A stretch of DNA of 64,000 bases from Rhizobium johnstonii 3841 (GTDB taxonomy: Bacteria > Pseudomonadota > Alphaproteobacteria > Rhizobiales > Rhizobiaceae), in assembly GCF_000009265.1 (NCBI RefSeq), contig NC_008378.1, positions 682,001 to 746,000 on the forward strand, read 5' to 3'. Numbering within the stretch: position 1 is the stretch's first letter; every line of letters starts with the position of its first letter. Positions 25,547 through 33,788 of this stretch are shown piece by piece. The translations under genes and the position numbers were made by a program. The notes under the pieces were generated by a model. That model saw only the letters and a program-made list of their open reading frames with translations. It did not search any database and was not told where the DNA came from.

Positions 25547-27397
25547 CTACGTCCCGAGGGCGAATGCCGGCACTTGCACGCCTTTCTCGCGAAAGAGGCG
25601 CTCCACCTCGTCGAGGCGAGGATAGGCCGGTGGGTTATCGAGCGCTTTTGCCCAGTTCTCACGGCTGGGCAGGGCCATCGCGGCGGTCACGAGCACGGTG
25701 GTTCCGGGGCCGATTTCACCGCGCAACTGCGGCAGCAGGGTCTTGGCGTGGATGAGATTTGTGTTCGGTATCGGGCTCATCGCATGACCGGCCCTCCGAT
25801 TGGGCGATAGATCGACGATGGCGCTGACGTCGGTCTGTCCGTACCAGACGGCCCGGCCATCGCCTACATCGGAGCGGTCGGCATTGAAATCCGCGCGTTC
25901 GATCGCAAAGCCGCCCTCGATGGTGCTGAGGGCGCGCGGCGTGGCGATGCGGTGAATGCGAATGTGCCATGGGTTTTCGGGAAGCAGCCAGGTTTCGATG
26001 GTGACATCGCTCCAGGGGCGCCAGCGCGAATAGAGCAGGTCGCCAGCGATCAACGCCTCTTCGAGGGTTTCGCGCATGCGGAAATGGACGCCGTCGTCGG
26101 AGAGGCCGAGCATGCCGTCGAAGCTTGCGGCGGAGAAATTCCGGTCGTCGGCTTCGACGTTGAAGGCGTAGCGGGTGGAATAGACGAATTTCGAATATTT
26201 CTCGTTTGCGCCGAGCATCTTGTCGTGCTGTTGCCCCGAGGAGAGCACGACCACGTTTCCCGGCGTGTGCATGGCGACCATTCCTGCCGGCTTCAGCGCA
26301 ACCGGCTCCGGGAATTCCGGCTGCGGCGCCTCCTCGGCGGCCCAGAACGGATGATCCCCCGGAAGAGCGAGCGGCAGGAAGAATTTCAGCGCCCAGTAGG
26401 GCGAGCCGGGAGAGTTGTAACTCTCGCTCATGAAGAGGTTCGGATAGCCGTAGCCGACGGAAAGAACGCCGTCGCGATCGGCAATCGGCATCGCCGACCA
26501 CCAGCGGATATGGCGCATGTAATAGCCCTTGATCTCCGCCCAGGGCAGCGCTTCGACGCCGGCAAAGGCAAGCGCGCCCCAGAAGCCGCCCGCCGCAAAG
26601 CGGTAGGTCTGGCTGCGGCCGAAGGCAAGGGCCGCGCCATCGGGGCCGAACCAGTGGCGGATATCGCTGGCGAAGATCTCGGCGCGACCCCGGAAGCGAT
26701 CCTTGCGCGCCTCGTCGCCCTTGGCCAGCACCGCATAGATCATTCCGTAGAAATGCATGGCGAAGGGAATGTAATGATCGACCCGCCGGACCGGCCCGTC
26801 GCGATACCAGCCTTCTCCGAGGTCGAAGGCCTCCAGTTCGTCGAGATAGGCGAGGGTTTTCGGGTGATCGAACGCCACGCTCACGCGTTCCAGCCCGAGA
26901 TCGATGAGCACACGGAAGAATTTCCAGTTATTGTCGATGAATTCCAGCTCGCGCGCTCTGAGAAGATAGGCGGCGACCGTCTTCTTCTCGCTGTCGTCGA
27001 GCGGTTCCCAGATGTGCTCGGGCACGAGTGCCAGCGCGAAGCCGACGGCGGCGAGCTCGACCAGCCGCTGATTGCGGTCGGCAAGATCGCCCCAATATTC
27101 GGGATGAGCGGGATTGGTGCCGTTCGCCAGCCCGCGGCGATAGAGATCCCAATGCGGAAACGCGCCGCCGCCCGCAACGAGCGGAACGATCCCCCAGAGC
27201 GGCCGCGCAAATCCCTCCAGATCCGCCGCCGCCCGATCGAAGATCGCGCCGGCCGCGCCGAGGCGCACACGGGCGCCGCCTTCGGAAAAATACGGCAGCA
27301 GCGGCTCGAAGAGATCGGTGACGGCCTTGGCGAGGTCGTCGCGTGTCTTCAGGGGATTGCCGAAAAGCGGATTGGCCCGGGCGGGATCATATATCAT
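25547..27397 (-). CDS. DUF2264-domain protein, candidate glycoside hydrolase
   Basis: The 616-residue protein matches DUF2264 over its first 370 residues (FARPLWGIVPLVAGGGAFPH, HPEYWGDLADRNQRLVELAA, GWYRDGPVRRVDHYIPFAMH), with an alpha/alpha-toroid-like half and a beta-sandwich C-terminal half. Some DUF2264 proteins are classed as GH154 exo-beta-glucuronidases, so release of uronic acid from plant oligosaccharides is a reasonable expectation. No signal peptide is seen, implying cytoplasmic action. It is the last gene of the leftward uptake operon and is separated from the binding protein gene by a strong hairpin. Confidence 0.82.
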   Translation of the reverse strand: MIYDPARANPLFGNPLKTRDDLAKAVTDLFEPLLPYFSEGGARVRLGAAGAIFDRAAADLEGFARPLWGIVPLVAGGGAFPHWDLYRRGLANGTNPAHPEYWGDLADRNQRLVELAAVGFALALVPEHIWEPLDDSEKKTVAAYLLRARELEFIDNNWKFFRVLIDLGLERVSVAFDHPKTLAYLDELEAFDLGEGWYRDGPVRRVDHYIPFAMHFYGMIYAVLAKGDEARKDRFRGRAEIFASDIRHWFGPDGAALAFGRSQTYRFAAGGFWGALAFAGVEALPWAEIKGYYMRHIRWWSAMPIADRDGVLSVGYGYPNLFMSESYNSPGSPYWALKFFLPLALPGDHPFWAAEEAPQPEFPEPVALKPAGMVAMHTPGNVVVLSSGQQHDKMLGANEKYSKFVYSTRYAFNVEADDRNFSAASFDGMLGLSDDGVHFRMRETLEEALIAGDLLYSRWRPWSDVTIETWLLPENPWHIRIHRIATPRALSTIEGGFAIERADFNADRSDVGDGRAVWYGQTDVSAIVDLSPNRRAGHAMSPIPNTNLIHAKTLLPQLRGEIGPGTTVLVTAAMALPSRENWAKALDNPPAYPRLDEVERLFREKGVQVPAFALGT

Positions 27398-27428
27398 TGT
27401 CAGGCTCGAAATTCATGAAAAACAGGAT

Positions 27429-27457
27429 CGGCCGCGGGCAGATATTGCCCGCGGCCG
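27429..27457 (-). terminator. Strong hairpin between binding-protein and DUF2264 genes
   Basis: A perfect 12-bp stem (CGGCCGCGGGCA and TGCCCGCGGCCG) with a 5-base loop lies 17 bp past the binding-protein stop. Read leftward, GTTTTT follows within about 10 bases. It probably acts as a partial terminator or 3' stabiliser that keeps binding-protein mRNA more abundant than the distal enzyme. Confidence 0.75.
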
Positions 27458-27474
27458 TCGACATTTCTGGACGC

Positions 27475-28749
27475 CTACTTGATGGCCTTCACGCCTTCGG
27501 TCATTTCCTTCAGCCCGTCATCGACGGAGGTGCTGTCGGTCATGATCGCGTCATGCACCCGGTTGAGTACGACCTCGATCTTGGCGGCGTTCGGGTTGAC
27601 CGCCATCTCCAGGTAGGCTTTCGACGGCTTCAGCGCCTCCATGCTGGCCGCATCCTCAGGAAAGCCGGGTGTTGCCGCGATCTTGGCGCTGACATCATCC
27701 GTCTTGAGCGCAGGGAAGGTGCCCGTCGACGCGATGACTGCCGCGCCCTCAGGACCGGTGACGAACTTGATGAAATCGAGCGCGGCATCCTTGTGGTCGG
27801 AATTGGCGTTGACCGCCAGGCCGGAAATCTGCGCAGCGGTCGTGCCTGTTGCCACACCGTCGGGATGCGGGAACTTGACGATGCCCCAGTTCTTGCTCTT
27901 CGATTCACCCGATTTCACCTTGGTGATCTGGGTGCCGACGAACCAGGTCCCCATCGGCAGCATGCCGATCGTGCCATTGAAGAACAGCGCCGAATAATGT
28001 GTGTTCGACGTCTTCAGGAAGGCATAGGAGGGAATTGCGCCATCCTTCTGCAGGGTCAGCGCCCTCTCGTACCAGGGCTTCAGGAAGCCATAGTCGCCGT
28101 CAACAAGCGTGTGTTTTCCGTCGAGGATGCCGGGCAGCTGAACGGTCGACCGCCAGGTATGCAGAAGCGCGCCGTAGGTCTTGTTGGTGCCCATGCCGCC
28201 CGAAAGCTTCTCGGCGGTCTCGTCGAACTGCGCCCAGGTCATGTCATTGGTGGGGTAGGCGACGCCTGCTTTGTCGAATATATCCTTGTTGTAATAGACG
28301 ACCCAGAAGTCGGAGCGGAACGGCAGGGAGTAGATCTTGCCATCGATGGTCAGTTCCTCGATCAGGCCGCCAAAGGGAGCCGAGTCGATCTTCTGATCCT
28401 TCACGAAGCCGCTGAGATCGGCGATGTTACCGGCGCGCACCAGATTGGTGTAGCCCGGCACATCCTTGATGGTGACGATGTCGATGTCCTTGGAGCCGCC
28501 CGTCAGCTGCGTCGAGATCATCTGCTGGTAGTCTTGCGAGCCGAGGTCCATCGGCTCGAACTTCACGTTAGGGTGTTTGGCCTGATAGGCCTCGATCAGC
28601 GGCTTGTAATAGGCGGTCTTGTCCCAATCCCACAAAGCCCATTTGAGCGTCACGGCGTCCTGGGCAAACGCTGCCCCGGTCGTCATCGCCGCCAAGGTGA
28701 ATCCTGCCACGGCAAGTTTCACCTTCCCCCCGAATTTATCCAAATACAT
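27475..28749 (-). CDS. Sugar ABC transporter periplasmic binding protein (CUT1)
   Basis: The 424-residue extracellular solute-binding protein family 1 member starts with a Sec signal peptide (VKLAVAGFTLAAMTTGAAFA, cleavage near AFA-QDA). WALWDWDKTAYYKPLI and NVKFEPMDLGSQDYQQMIST are typical CUT1 segments. AGGAGA precedes ATG 28749. It delivers an oligosaccharide to the permeases encoded upstream; the operon enzymes point to unsaturated or uronic-acid-containing oligosaccharides. Confidence 0.92.
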   Translation of the reverse strand: MYLDKFGGKVKLAVAGFTLAAMTTGAAFAQDAVTLKWALWDWDKTAYYKPLIEAYQAKHPNVKFEPMDLGSQDYQQMISTQLTGGSKDIDIVTIKDVPGYTNLVRAGNIADLSGFVKDQKIDSAPFGGLIEELTIDGKIYSLPFRSDFWVVYYNKDIFDKAGVAYPTNDMTWAQFDETAEKLSGGMGTNKTYGALLHTWRSTVQLPGILDGKHTLVDGDYGFLKPWYERALTLQKDGAIPSYAFLKTSNTHYSALFFNGTIGMLPMGTWFVGTQITKVKSGESKSKNWGIVKFPHPDGVATGTTAAQISGLAVNANSDHKDAALDFIKFVTGPEGAAVIASTGTFPALKTDDVSAKIAATPGFPEDAASMEALKPSKAYLEMAVNPNAAKIEVVLNRVHDAIMTDSTSVDDGLKEMTEGVKAIK

Positions 28750-28789
28750 TCCCGTTCTCCTTCCCTGGATCATCTCTGGATCAGTTATT

Positions 28790-29515
28790 TTATGAAGCGT
28801 CTCGTCTATGCGGTTCGCGGTGCGGCTGTGTTGCGTTTGGCAGGTCTAGAACCGTCACCGCCGCCCGATGGACGCCGAATGCGACGGCGAACATTCCGAG
28901 TGAAAAATTGAAAGTTGCCGGCATGAACACCGAAACCGGATAGAAGAGGACATGGGCCAGCCAGAGGCTGGCGGTAAAGGCGAGTGCTGCAAGCGCCGGG
29001 AGCGGACGGATGACGGAGGCGAGCGCGGCCAGGCGCAGCAGCCTGAGAGCCGGCAGATCGCGCATCACCATCAAAACGAAGAGATGGCAGGCGAGGACCG
29101 CGACGAAGGCGGTGGCGACGAGCGCGATCGTCAGCGGGGCGCTCAGCAACAGATTGTCCCGCGCGCCGGCGCCATAGGTTGCGATCGCATAGAGGCAGAC
29201 GGCGAGAGCGCCCGCCAGCGCCAGGCCCCAGGCGGTGGCGCGCCAGAAGTAGCGCAGAAAGGCTTCTGTGAAGTCCCGCAGCAGATAGGTGTTGCGGTCT
29301 TCCACGAGGGCCACCGAGACCCGGGCCGTGGCGGCGAGCGCTGCCGGCAGCGTCACGACGAAGAGGCCGGCCAGGATGAAGAGGATGTTCAGCTTCACCA
29401 TCTCCCACCACTCGCGGACGAAGATCTCGGTAAACAGGGCAAGGCCGGTCCTCTTCGGAGCATCCTTCGAAATGCCCGGTCCCTCCCTTGTCCACATGTC
29501 CCGCAACCACTGCAT
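28790..29515 (-). CDS. DUF624 (YesL-like) membrane protein
   Basis: The 241-residue protein has about five membrane helices (for example ILFILAGLFVVTLPAALAAT and APLTIALVATAFVAVLACHL) and the DUF624 start WWEMVKLNILFILAGL. The B. subtilis homologue YesL lies in the rhamnogalacturonan utilisation locus, and DUF624 genes travel with oligosaccharide ABC transporters. Its function is unknown, possibly a transporter accessory. The gaps to its neighbours (20 and 40 bp) suggest an operon. Confidence 0.85.
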   Translation of the reverse strand: MQWLRDMWTREGPGISKDAPKRTGLALFTEIFVREWWEMVKLNILFILAGLFVVTLPAALAATARVSVALVEDRNTYLLRDFTEAFLRYFWRATAWGLALAGALAVCLYAIATYGAGARDNLLLSAPLTIALVATAFVAVLACHLFVLMVMRDLPALRLLRLAALASVIRPLPALAALAFTASLWLAHVLFYPVSVFMPATFNFSLGMFAVAFGVHRAAVTVLDLPNATQPHREPHRRDAS

Positions 29516-29535
29516 AGCCGTCTCCCGCAGGCGTC

Positions 29536-30645
29536 TCAGTATAAAATCGAGCGTTCCGTTTCCTTGTCGAACAGCTGGGCATTGGTCATATCGGCAACCA
29601 GCGTCGCCTCTTCGCCGATATCGGGCCGGTAGCGCGGCGAGACGCGGGCGATGAGATTGCGCCCGCCTGCCACCATGTTCAGATGCACTTCCGAGCCCAT
29701 CGGTTCGGCCAGCTCCACGACCGCCTTGAGAGGCGCCAGGTTCTCGGGCGCGATGTCGGCCGGCGGCAGCTCGTGGAAATTCTCCGGACGGATGCCAAGC
29801 ACCAGTTCGCGGCCCTCGTAGGGGGCGATCCTGCCCTTGTCGAAATGAGCAGGCAGCGGCAGTTCCCGGCCGTCGAAGACGGCGACGTAGCCGTCGCCCC
29901 GGCGCAGAATGGTCGAGGGCAGCATGTTCATCTGCGGCGCGCCGATGAAGCCGGCGACGAACATGTTGACGGGGCGATCATAGAGGTTCTGCGGCGTATC
30001 GACCTGCTGGATATGCCCGTCCTTCATGACGACGATCCGGTCCGCCATGGTCATGGCCTCCACCTGGTCATGGGTGACGTAGATGAAGGTGGCGTTGAGG
30101 CGCTTGTGCAGCTTGGTGATTTCGGAGCGCATCGTGCCGCGCAGCTTGGCGTCGAGGTTGGAAAGCGGCTCGTCGAGGAGGAAAACCGCCGGATTGCGCA
30201 CCATGGCGCGGCCGAGCGCGACGCGCTGGCGCTGCCCGCCCGAAAGCGCCTTCGGCTTGCGGTTCAGGAGATGAGAGATGTCGAGGATCCGGGCGGCGTC
30301 CTGCACCTGGGCGTCGATGAAGTCGCGCGATACCTTCCTGAGCTGCAGGCCGAACGCCATGTTCTTGTAGACGGTCATATGCGGATAGAGCGCATAGTTC
30401 TGGAAGACCATGGCGATATCCCGATCCTTGGAGGGAACGTCGTTCATGACGTCGCCGCCGATCTTGAGCTCTCCTCCCGATATTTCCTCGAGGCCGGCGA
30501 TCATCCGCAGCGTCGTCGATTTGCCGCAGCCGGAGGGGCCGACCAGAATGATGAATTCCTTGTCTGCGATCTCGAGGTCGATGTCGTGGACGACGGTGAG
30601 CGCACCGTAGCTCTTGTTCAGCTCTTTAAGCGAAATGCTGGCCAT
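29536..30645 (-). CDS. Sugar ABC transporter ATP-binding protein (UgpC/MsmK type)
   Basis: The 369-residue ATPase has Walker A GPSGCGKST, the signature LSGGQRQRVALGRA, Walker B VFLLDEPLSNLDA, the switch histidine in YVTHDQVEAMTM and a C-terminal TOBE/regulatory domain. It energises the permease pair encoded in the same operon. Such ATPases can serve several CUT1 systems, so it could also serve the fucosidase-linked transporter, which lacks one. Confidence 0.95.
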   Translation of the reverse strand: MASISLKELNKSYGALTVVHDIDLEIADKEFIILVGPSGCGKSTTLRMIAGLEEISGGELKIGGDVMNDVPSKDRDIAMVFQNYALYPHMTVYKNMAFGLQLRKVSRDFIDAQVQDAARILDISHLLNRKPKALSGGQRQRVALGRAMVRNPAVFLLDEPLSNLDAKLRGTMRSEITKLHKRLNATFIYVTHDQVEAMTMADRIVVMKDGHIQQVDTPQNLYDRPVNMFVAGFIGAPQMNMLPSTILRRGDGYVAVFDGRELPLPAHFDKGRIAPYEGRELVLGIRPENFHELPPADIAPENLAPLKAVVELAEPMGSEVHLNMVAGGRNLIARVSPRYRPDIGEEATLVADMTNAQLFDKETERSILY

Positions 30646-30660
30646 CGAGTTCTCCTGAAT

Positions 30661-31833
30661 TCACCAATAGGAAGACCAGCTGCGCGAAAGGCGCGTCAAA
30701 GCTTCCATGTAATAATAATCTCCCCAGGAGACGCATTCATCGACACCCTCGCCGCGGCAGGTGTTGAACGGCGATTTCTTCGAATAGGTGGCGTGCAGCA
30801 CCAGGCCGTTGGAGACGGCAGAGTCCTTGACCGCATAATGATCCGCTAGGCTCTTCACCATGCGCCGCGCCAGCATGCGATAGCGTGCAGCCGGTTCCGG
30901 TTCGACGAGATCTGCCATTTCCAGAAGGCCGCAGGCGGTGATCGATGCCGACGAACTGTCGCGCGGCTCGCCGTCGCCGTCCGAAAAGACGAGGTCCCAA
31001 TAGGGCACCATGTCGGCCGGGAGCCGGTTGAGATAGAAGGCGAGCAGCCGGTCGAAGGTTTGGCGATATTCCTCGATCCGCTCATAGCGATAGGAGAGCG
31101 CCATGCCAGCGATTGCCCAGGCCTGTCCGCGCGCCCAGGCGCTGTCGTCCCTGTAGCCCTGCTTGGTGGCGCCGCGCACCGGCGCTCCGGTGACCGGGTC
31201 CATATAGAAGGTGTGATAGGTGGAATCGTCCGGCCGAACCGAGTTGGCGAGTGTGGTGCGGGCGTGAATGAGCGCGATCTCGCGGTATTTCGGATCGCCG
31301 GTTTCGCGGCTCGCCCAGTAGAGAAGCGGCAGGTTCAGCAGGCAGTCGATGATGTAGCGGTATTCCTCCGCCTTGCCCTTGCGGCCCCAGGCCTGGATGA
31401 ACTGGCCGATGGGCTGGAAACGCTCGATCAGCTGGTCGGCGGCCAGGATGGCGGCCCTGCGGCCATCCTCGTCTCCGACGAGCTTCCAGGCGGCGATGCA
31501 GGAGGGCGAATAGAGAAAACCCATGTCGTGATGGTCCGTCTCGATGCGGTTCACGATCCGATGCAGGAACGACTGGACCTGGATCTGCGCGGCATCCCGG
31601 AAAACCGCCTCGCCGCTGTGCTCGAAAGCGAGCCACAGCTCTCCGGGCCAGAAACCTGCGGTCCATTGGTCGTTCGCCACCGCGGGATAGAAATTTCCGA
31701 CGCTCGAATGGTTCTGCGAGGCATGGGTGAATTGGGGGAGGTTGCGCCTGATCTGCTCGACGGCAAGATCGAGCGCGGCTTTGACCTCCGGATCGGTGAT
31801 CGGCTGCGGGGCGACGGACGAGACGGCGTTCAT
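30661..31833 (-). CDS. GH88 unsaturated glucuronyl/galacturonyl hydrolase
   Basis: The 390-residue protein is an alpha/alpha-barrel GH88 enzyme. The two aspartates matching the catalytic pair of Bacillus UGL are D103 in HHDMGFLYSPS and D163 in YIIDCLLNLPLLYW. Other family segments are WTAGFWPGELWLAFE, DDSAWARGQAWAIAG and DSSSASITACGLLEM. GH88 enzymes hydrate the 4,5-unsaturated uronic acid left by polysaccharide lyases. No signal peptide is present, so it acts on imported oligosaccharides. It lies between transporter genes with gaps under 16 bp. Confidence 0.92.
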   Translation of the reverse strand: MNAVSSVAPQPITDPEVKAALDLAVEQIRRNLPQFTHASQNHSSVGNFYPAVANDQWTAGFWPGELWLAFEHSGEAVFRDAAQIQVQSFLHRIVNRIETDHHDMGFLYSPSCIAAWKLVGDEDGRRAAILAADQLIERFQPIGQFIQAWGRKGKAEEYRYIIDCLLNLPLLYWASRETGDPKYREIALIHARTTLANSVRPDDSTYHTFYMDPVTGAPVRGATKQGYRDDSAWARGQAWAIAGMALSYRYERIEEYRQTFDRLLAFYLNRLPADMVPYWDLVFSDGDGEPRDSSSASITACGLLEMADLVEPEPAARYRMLARRMVKSLADHYAVKDSAVSNGLVLHATYSKKSPFNTCRGEGVDECVSWGDYYYMEALTRLSRSWSSYW

Positions 31834-31837
31834 GGAT

Positions 31838-32674
31838 TTAACCCTTCAGTCCCGTCGAGGCGATGCCCTCGACGAAGAAACGCTGGAGAGAGAGGAAGAC
31901 GACGAGAACCGGAATGAGGGCGACGACCGAGGCCGCCATGATGAGCCCGTATTCGGCCGAATATTGCGAGATGAACATGCGCAAGCCGATCTGGACGGTC
32001 TTCAGCTCGGTCTTGGTCAGGTAGATCATCGGCCCGAGAAAATCGTTCCAGGTGGTGACGAAGGTGAAGATCGTCAGCGTCGAGAGCGCGGGCTTCGACA
32101 GCGGCAGCATGATGCGCGCCCAGATCTGATACTCGTTCATGCCGTCGATGCGGGCCGCCTCGCAGAGCTCGGTCGGGATCGACATGTAGAACTGCCGCAT
32201 CAGGAAGACGCCGAAAGCGGTGAAGGCCTGCAGGCAGATCAGCGCCAGATGGGTGTTGTTGAGGCCGAATTCGCGCATCAGTAGGAATTGCGGCACCATA
32301 TAGACCTGCCAGGGCATGGCGATGGTGGCGATGTAGCCGAGGAACAGGGTGTTCTTGTAGGGGAAATTCAGCTTGGCGAAGGCGTAGGCGGCAAAGCTGG
32401 AGGTCAAAAGCTGCAGCAGCGTGACGATGATGGTCAGCTTCGACGTGTTGTAGATGAACAGCGCAAGCGGGATCTTCGTCCAGATATCGACGTAGTTCTG
32501 CCATTGCGGCTCGGACGGTATCCACTCGATCGGGAAGGCGAAGACATCGCGGCTGAGCTTCAGCGATGCCGATAGCATCCAGGCAAAGGGCATCAGCATG
32601 ATGAGCGTGACGGCGATGACGATGGCGTAGATCGCGACCGATCTGACGGTGACCTTGCGTCCTGCGATCCTCAT
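31838..32674 (-). CDS. Sugar ABC transporter permease (MalG/LplC type)
   Basis: The 278-residue permease has six predicted membrane helices and the inner-membrane EAA loop around ELCEAARIDGMNEYQIWARI. It starts with IVIAVTLIMLMPFAWMLSAS. It forms the membrane channel with the preceding permease, whose stop overlaps its ATG by four bases. The GH88 gene begins 4 bp after its stop. Confidence 0.93.
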   Translation of the reverse strand: MRIAGRKVTVRSVAIYAIVIAVTLIMLMPFAWMLSASLKLSRDVFAFPIEWIPSEPQWQNYVDIWTKIPLALFIYNTSKLTIIVTLLQLLTSSFAAYAFAKLNFPYKNTLFLGYIATIAMPWQVYMVPQFLLMREFGLNNTHLALICLQAFTAFGVFLMRQFYMSIPTELCEAARIDGMNEYQIWARIMLPLSKPALSTLTIFTFVTTWNDFLGPMIYLTKTELKTVQIGLRMFISQYSAEYGLIMAASVVALIPVLVVFLSLQRFFVEGIASTGLKG

Positions 32675-33627
32675 TCGCCATCCTCCCTCTGGCGCCGGAA
32701 CTGGAAGACGGTGACCGCGAGCACGAGGAAGAACAGAACGAGCGCAACCATGCTCGAATAGCCGAGATCCCAGGAAATGAAGGCCTCGTTGTAGATGTGG
32801 TAGACGAGGACGAGCGTCGAGGTGCCGGGCCCGCCCTGGGTGATCATGTAGATCTGATCGAACACCTTGAAGGACTGGATCGTCAGCATCACGGTGACGA
32901 AGAAGGTTGTCGGCCCGAGCTGCGGCACAGTGACATGGATGAACTTCTGCCAGGAATTGGCGCCATCGAGATCGGCGGCCTCATAGAGCTCCGAATTGAT
33001 GCCCTGCAGGCCGGCCAGGTAGATGACCATGTAATAGCCCATGTTCTTCCAGATGCCGAAGAGGATCACCGTCACCATCGCCCAATGGCGATCGGCTGCC
33101 CATCCCGGCATGTTCTTGGGATCGAGGCCGAGCGTGTAGAGGATCATGTTCACCGGTCCCATTTCGGGATTGAAGATCATGTTCCAGACGACTGCGACGG
33201 CCACCAGCGAGGCGACATAAGGGAAGAACATCGCCGTGCGGAAGAAGTCGCGCCCCGCGATCTTCTGATTGAGGAGAACGGCGAGGCCGAGCGCGCAGAT
33301 GAGCGTCGCCGGCACGGAGGCGACCGTATAGATGACTGTGTTCCAGAACGCCGCGATAAAGGCCTTGTCATCGAAGAGCCGCCAGAAATTATCCAGCCCG
33401 GCGAAGGTGATCGCATTCGAACCGTCCCAATGCATGAAGGCGAGCACGAAGGCGAACAGGATCGGGCCGAGCGTGAAGACGGCAAAGCCGATGAAATTCG
33501 GGGCAATGAAGGAATAGGCGACGAGCGCGCTGCGTATCCTGCGCTGGCGCTTGGACAAGACGGCGGCCTTTCGGCTTGGGATTGCCGGAGCACCATCCGT
33601 CGCGATGACCGAATTCGATAGGGACAC
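32671..33627 (-). CDS. Sugar ABC transporter permease (MalF/LplB type)
   Basis: The 318-residue permease has about six helices, beginning LVAYSFIAPNFIGFAVFTLG, and an EAA loop around ELYEAADLDGANSWQKFIHV. GTG 33627 is chosen because a perfect AGGAGG lies five bases upstream; ATGs at 33657 and 33684 are in frame but would place that ribosome site inside the gene. It is the first gene of the leftward oligosaccharide operon. Confidence 0.92.
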   Translation of the reverse strand: MSLSNSVIATDGAPAIPSRKAAVLSKRQRRIRSALVAYSFIAPNFIGFAVFTLGPILFAFVLAFMHWDGSNAITFAGLDNFWRLFDDKAFIAAFWNTVIYTVASVPATLICALGLAVLLNQKIAGRDFFRTAMFFPYVASLVAVAVVWNMIFNPEMGPVNMILYTLGLDPKNMPGWAADRHWAMVTVILFGIWKNMGYYMVIYLAGLQGINSELYEAADLDGANSWQKFIHVTVPQLGPTTFFVTVMLTIQSFKVFDQIYMITQGGPGTSTLVLVYHIYNEAFISWDLGYSSMVALVLFFLVLAVTVFQFRRQREDGE

Positions 33628-33788
33628 CGATGCCTCCTCTTCCTCCCGCAACGACATAGCACATATCCGGTATTGGTCAAACAAGTTCTGAATAGATCAT
33701 ACGAATTTTATGGAAAGCGAAAAATACATATGATAGGTGAGCATGCAGACCAAACACCCATCGATGCTTTTCCGGTACGGGGAGAGAC
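33628..33788. promoter_or_regulatory. Divergent promoter region of the oligosaccharide locus
   Basis: These 161 bp separate the transporter operon from the heparinase-like gene and must hold both promoters. AT-rich sequence at 33690-33735 contains inverted ATCATA (33696-33701) and TATGAT (33729-33734), 27 bases apart, which could be a regulator site. GGGGAGAG precedes the rightward ATG. No regulator gene lies next to it. Confidence 0.45.

Noticed and set aside
25952..28911. Long rightward frames of 488 and 522 codons
   Set aside because: They are shadows of the DUF2264 and binding-protein genes, whose families, ribosome sites and operon spacing are clear.
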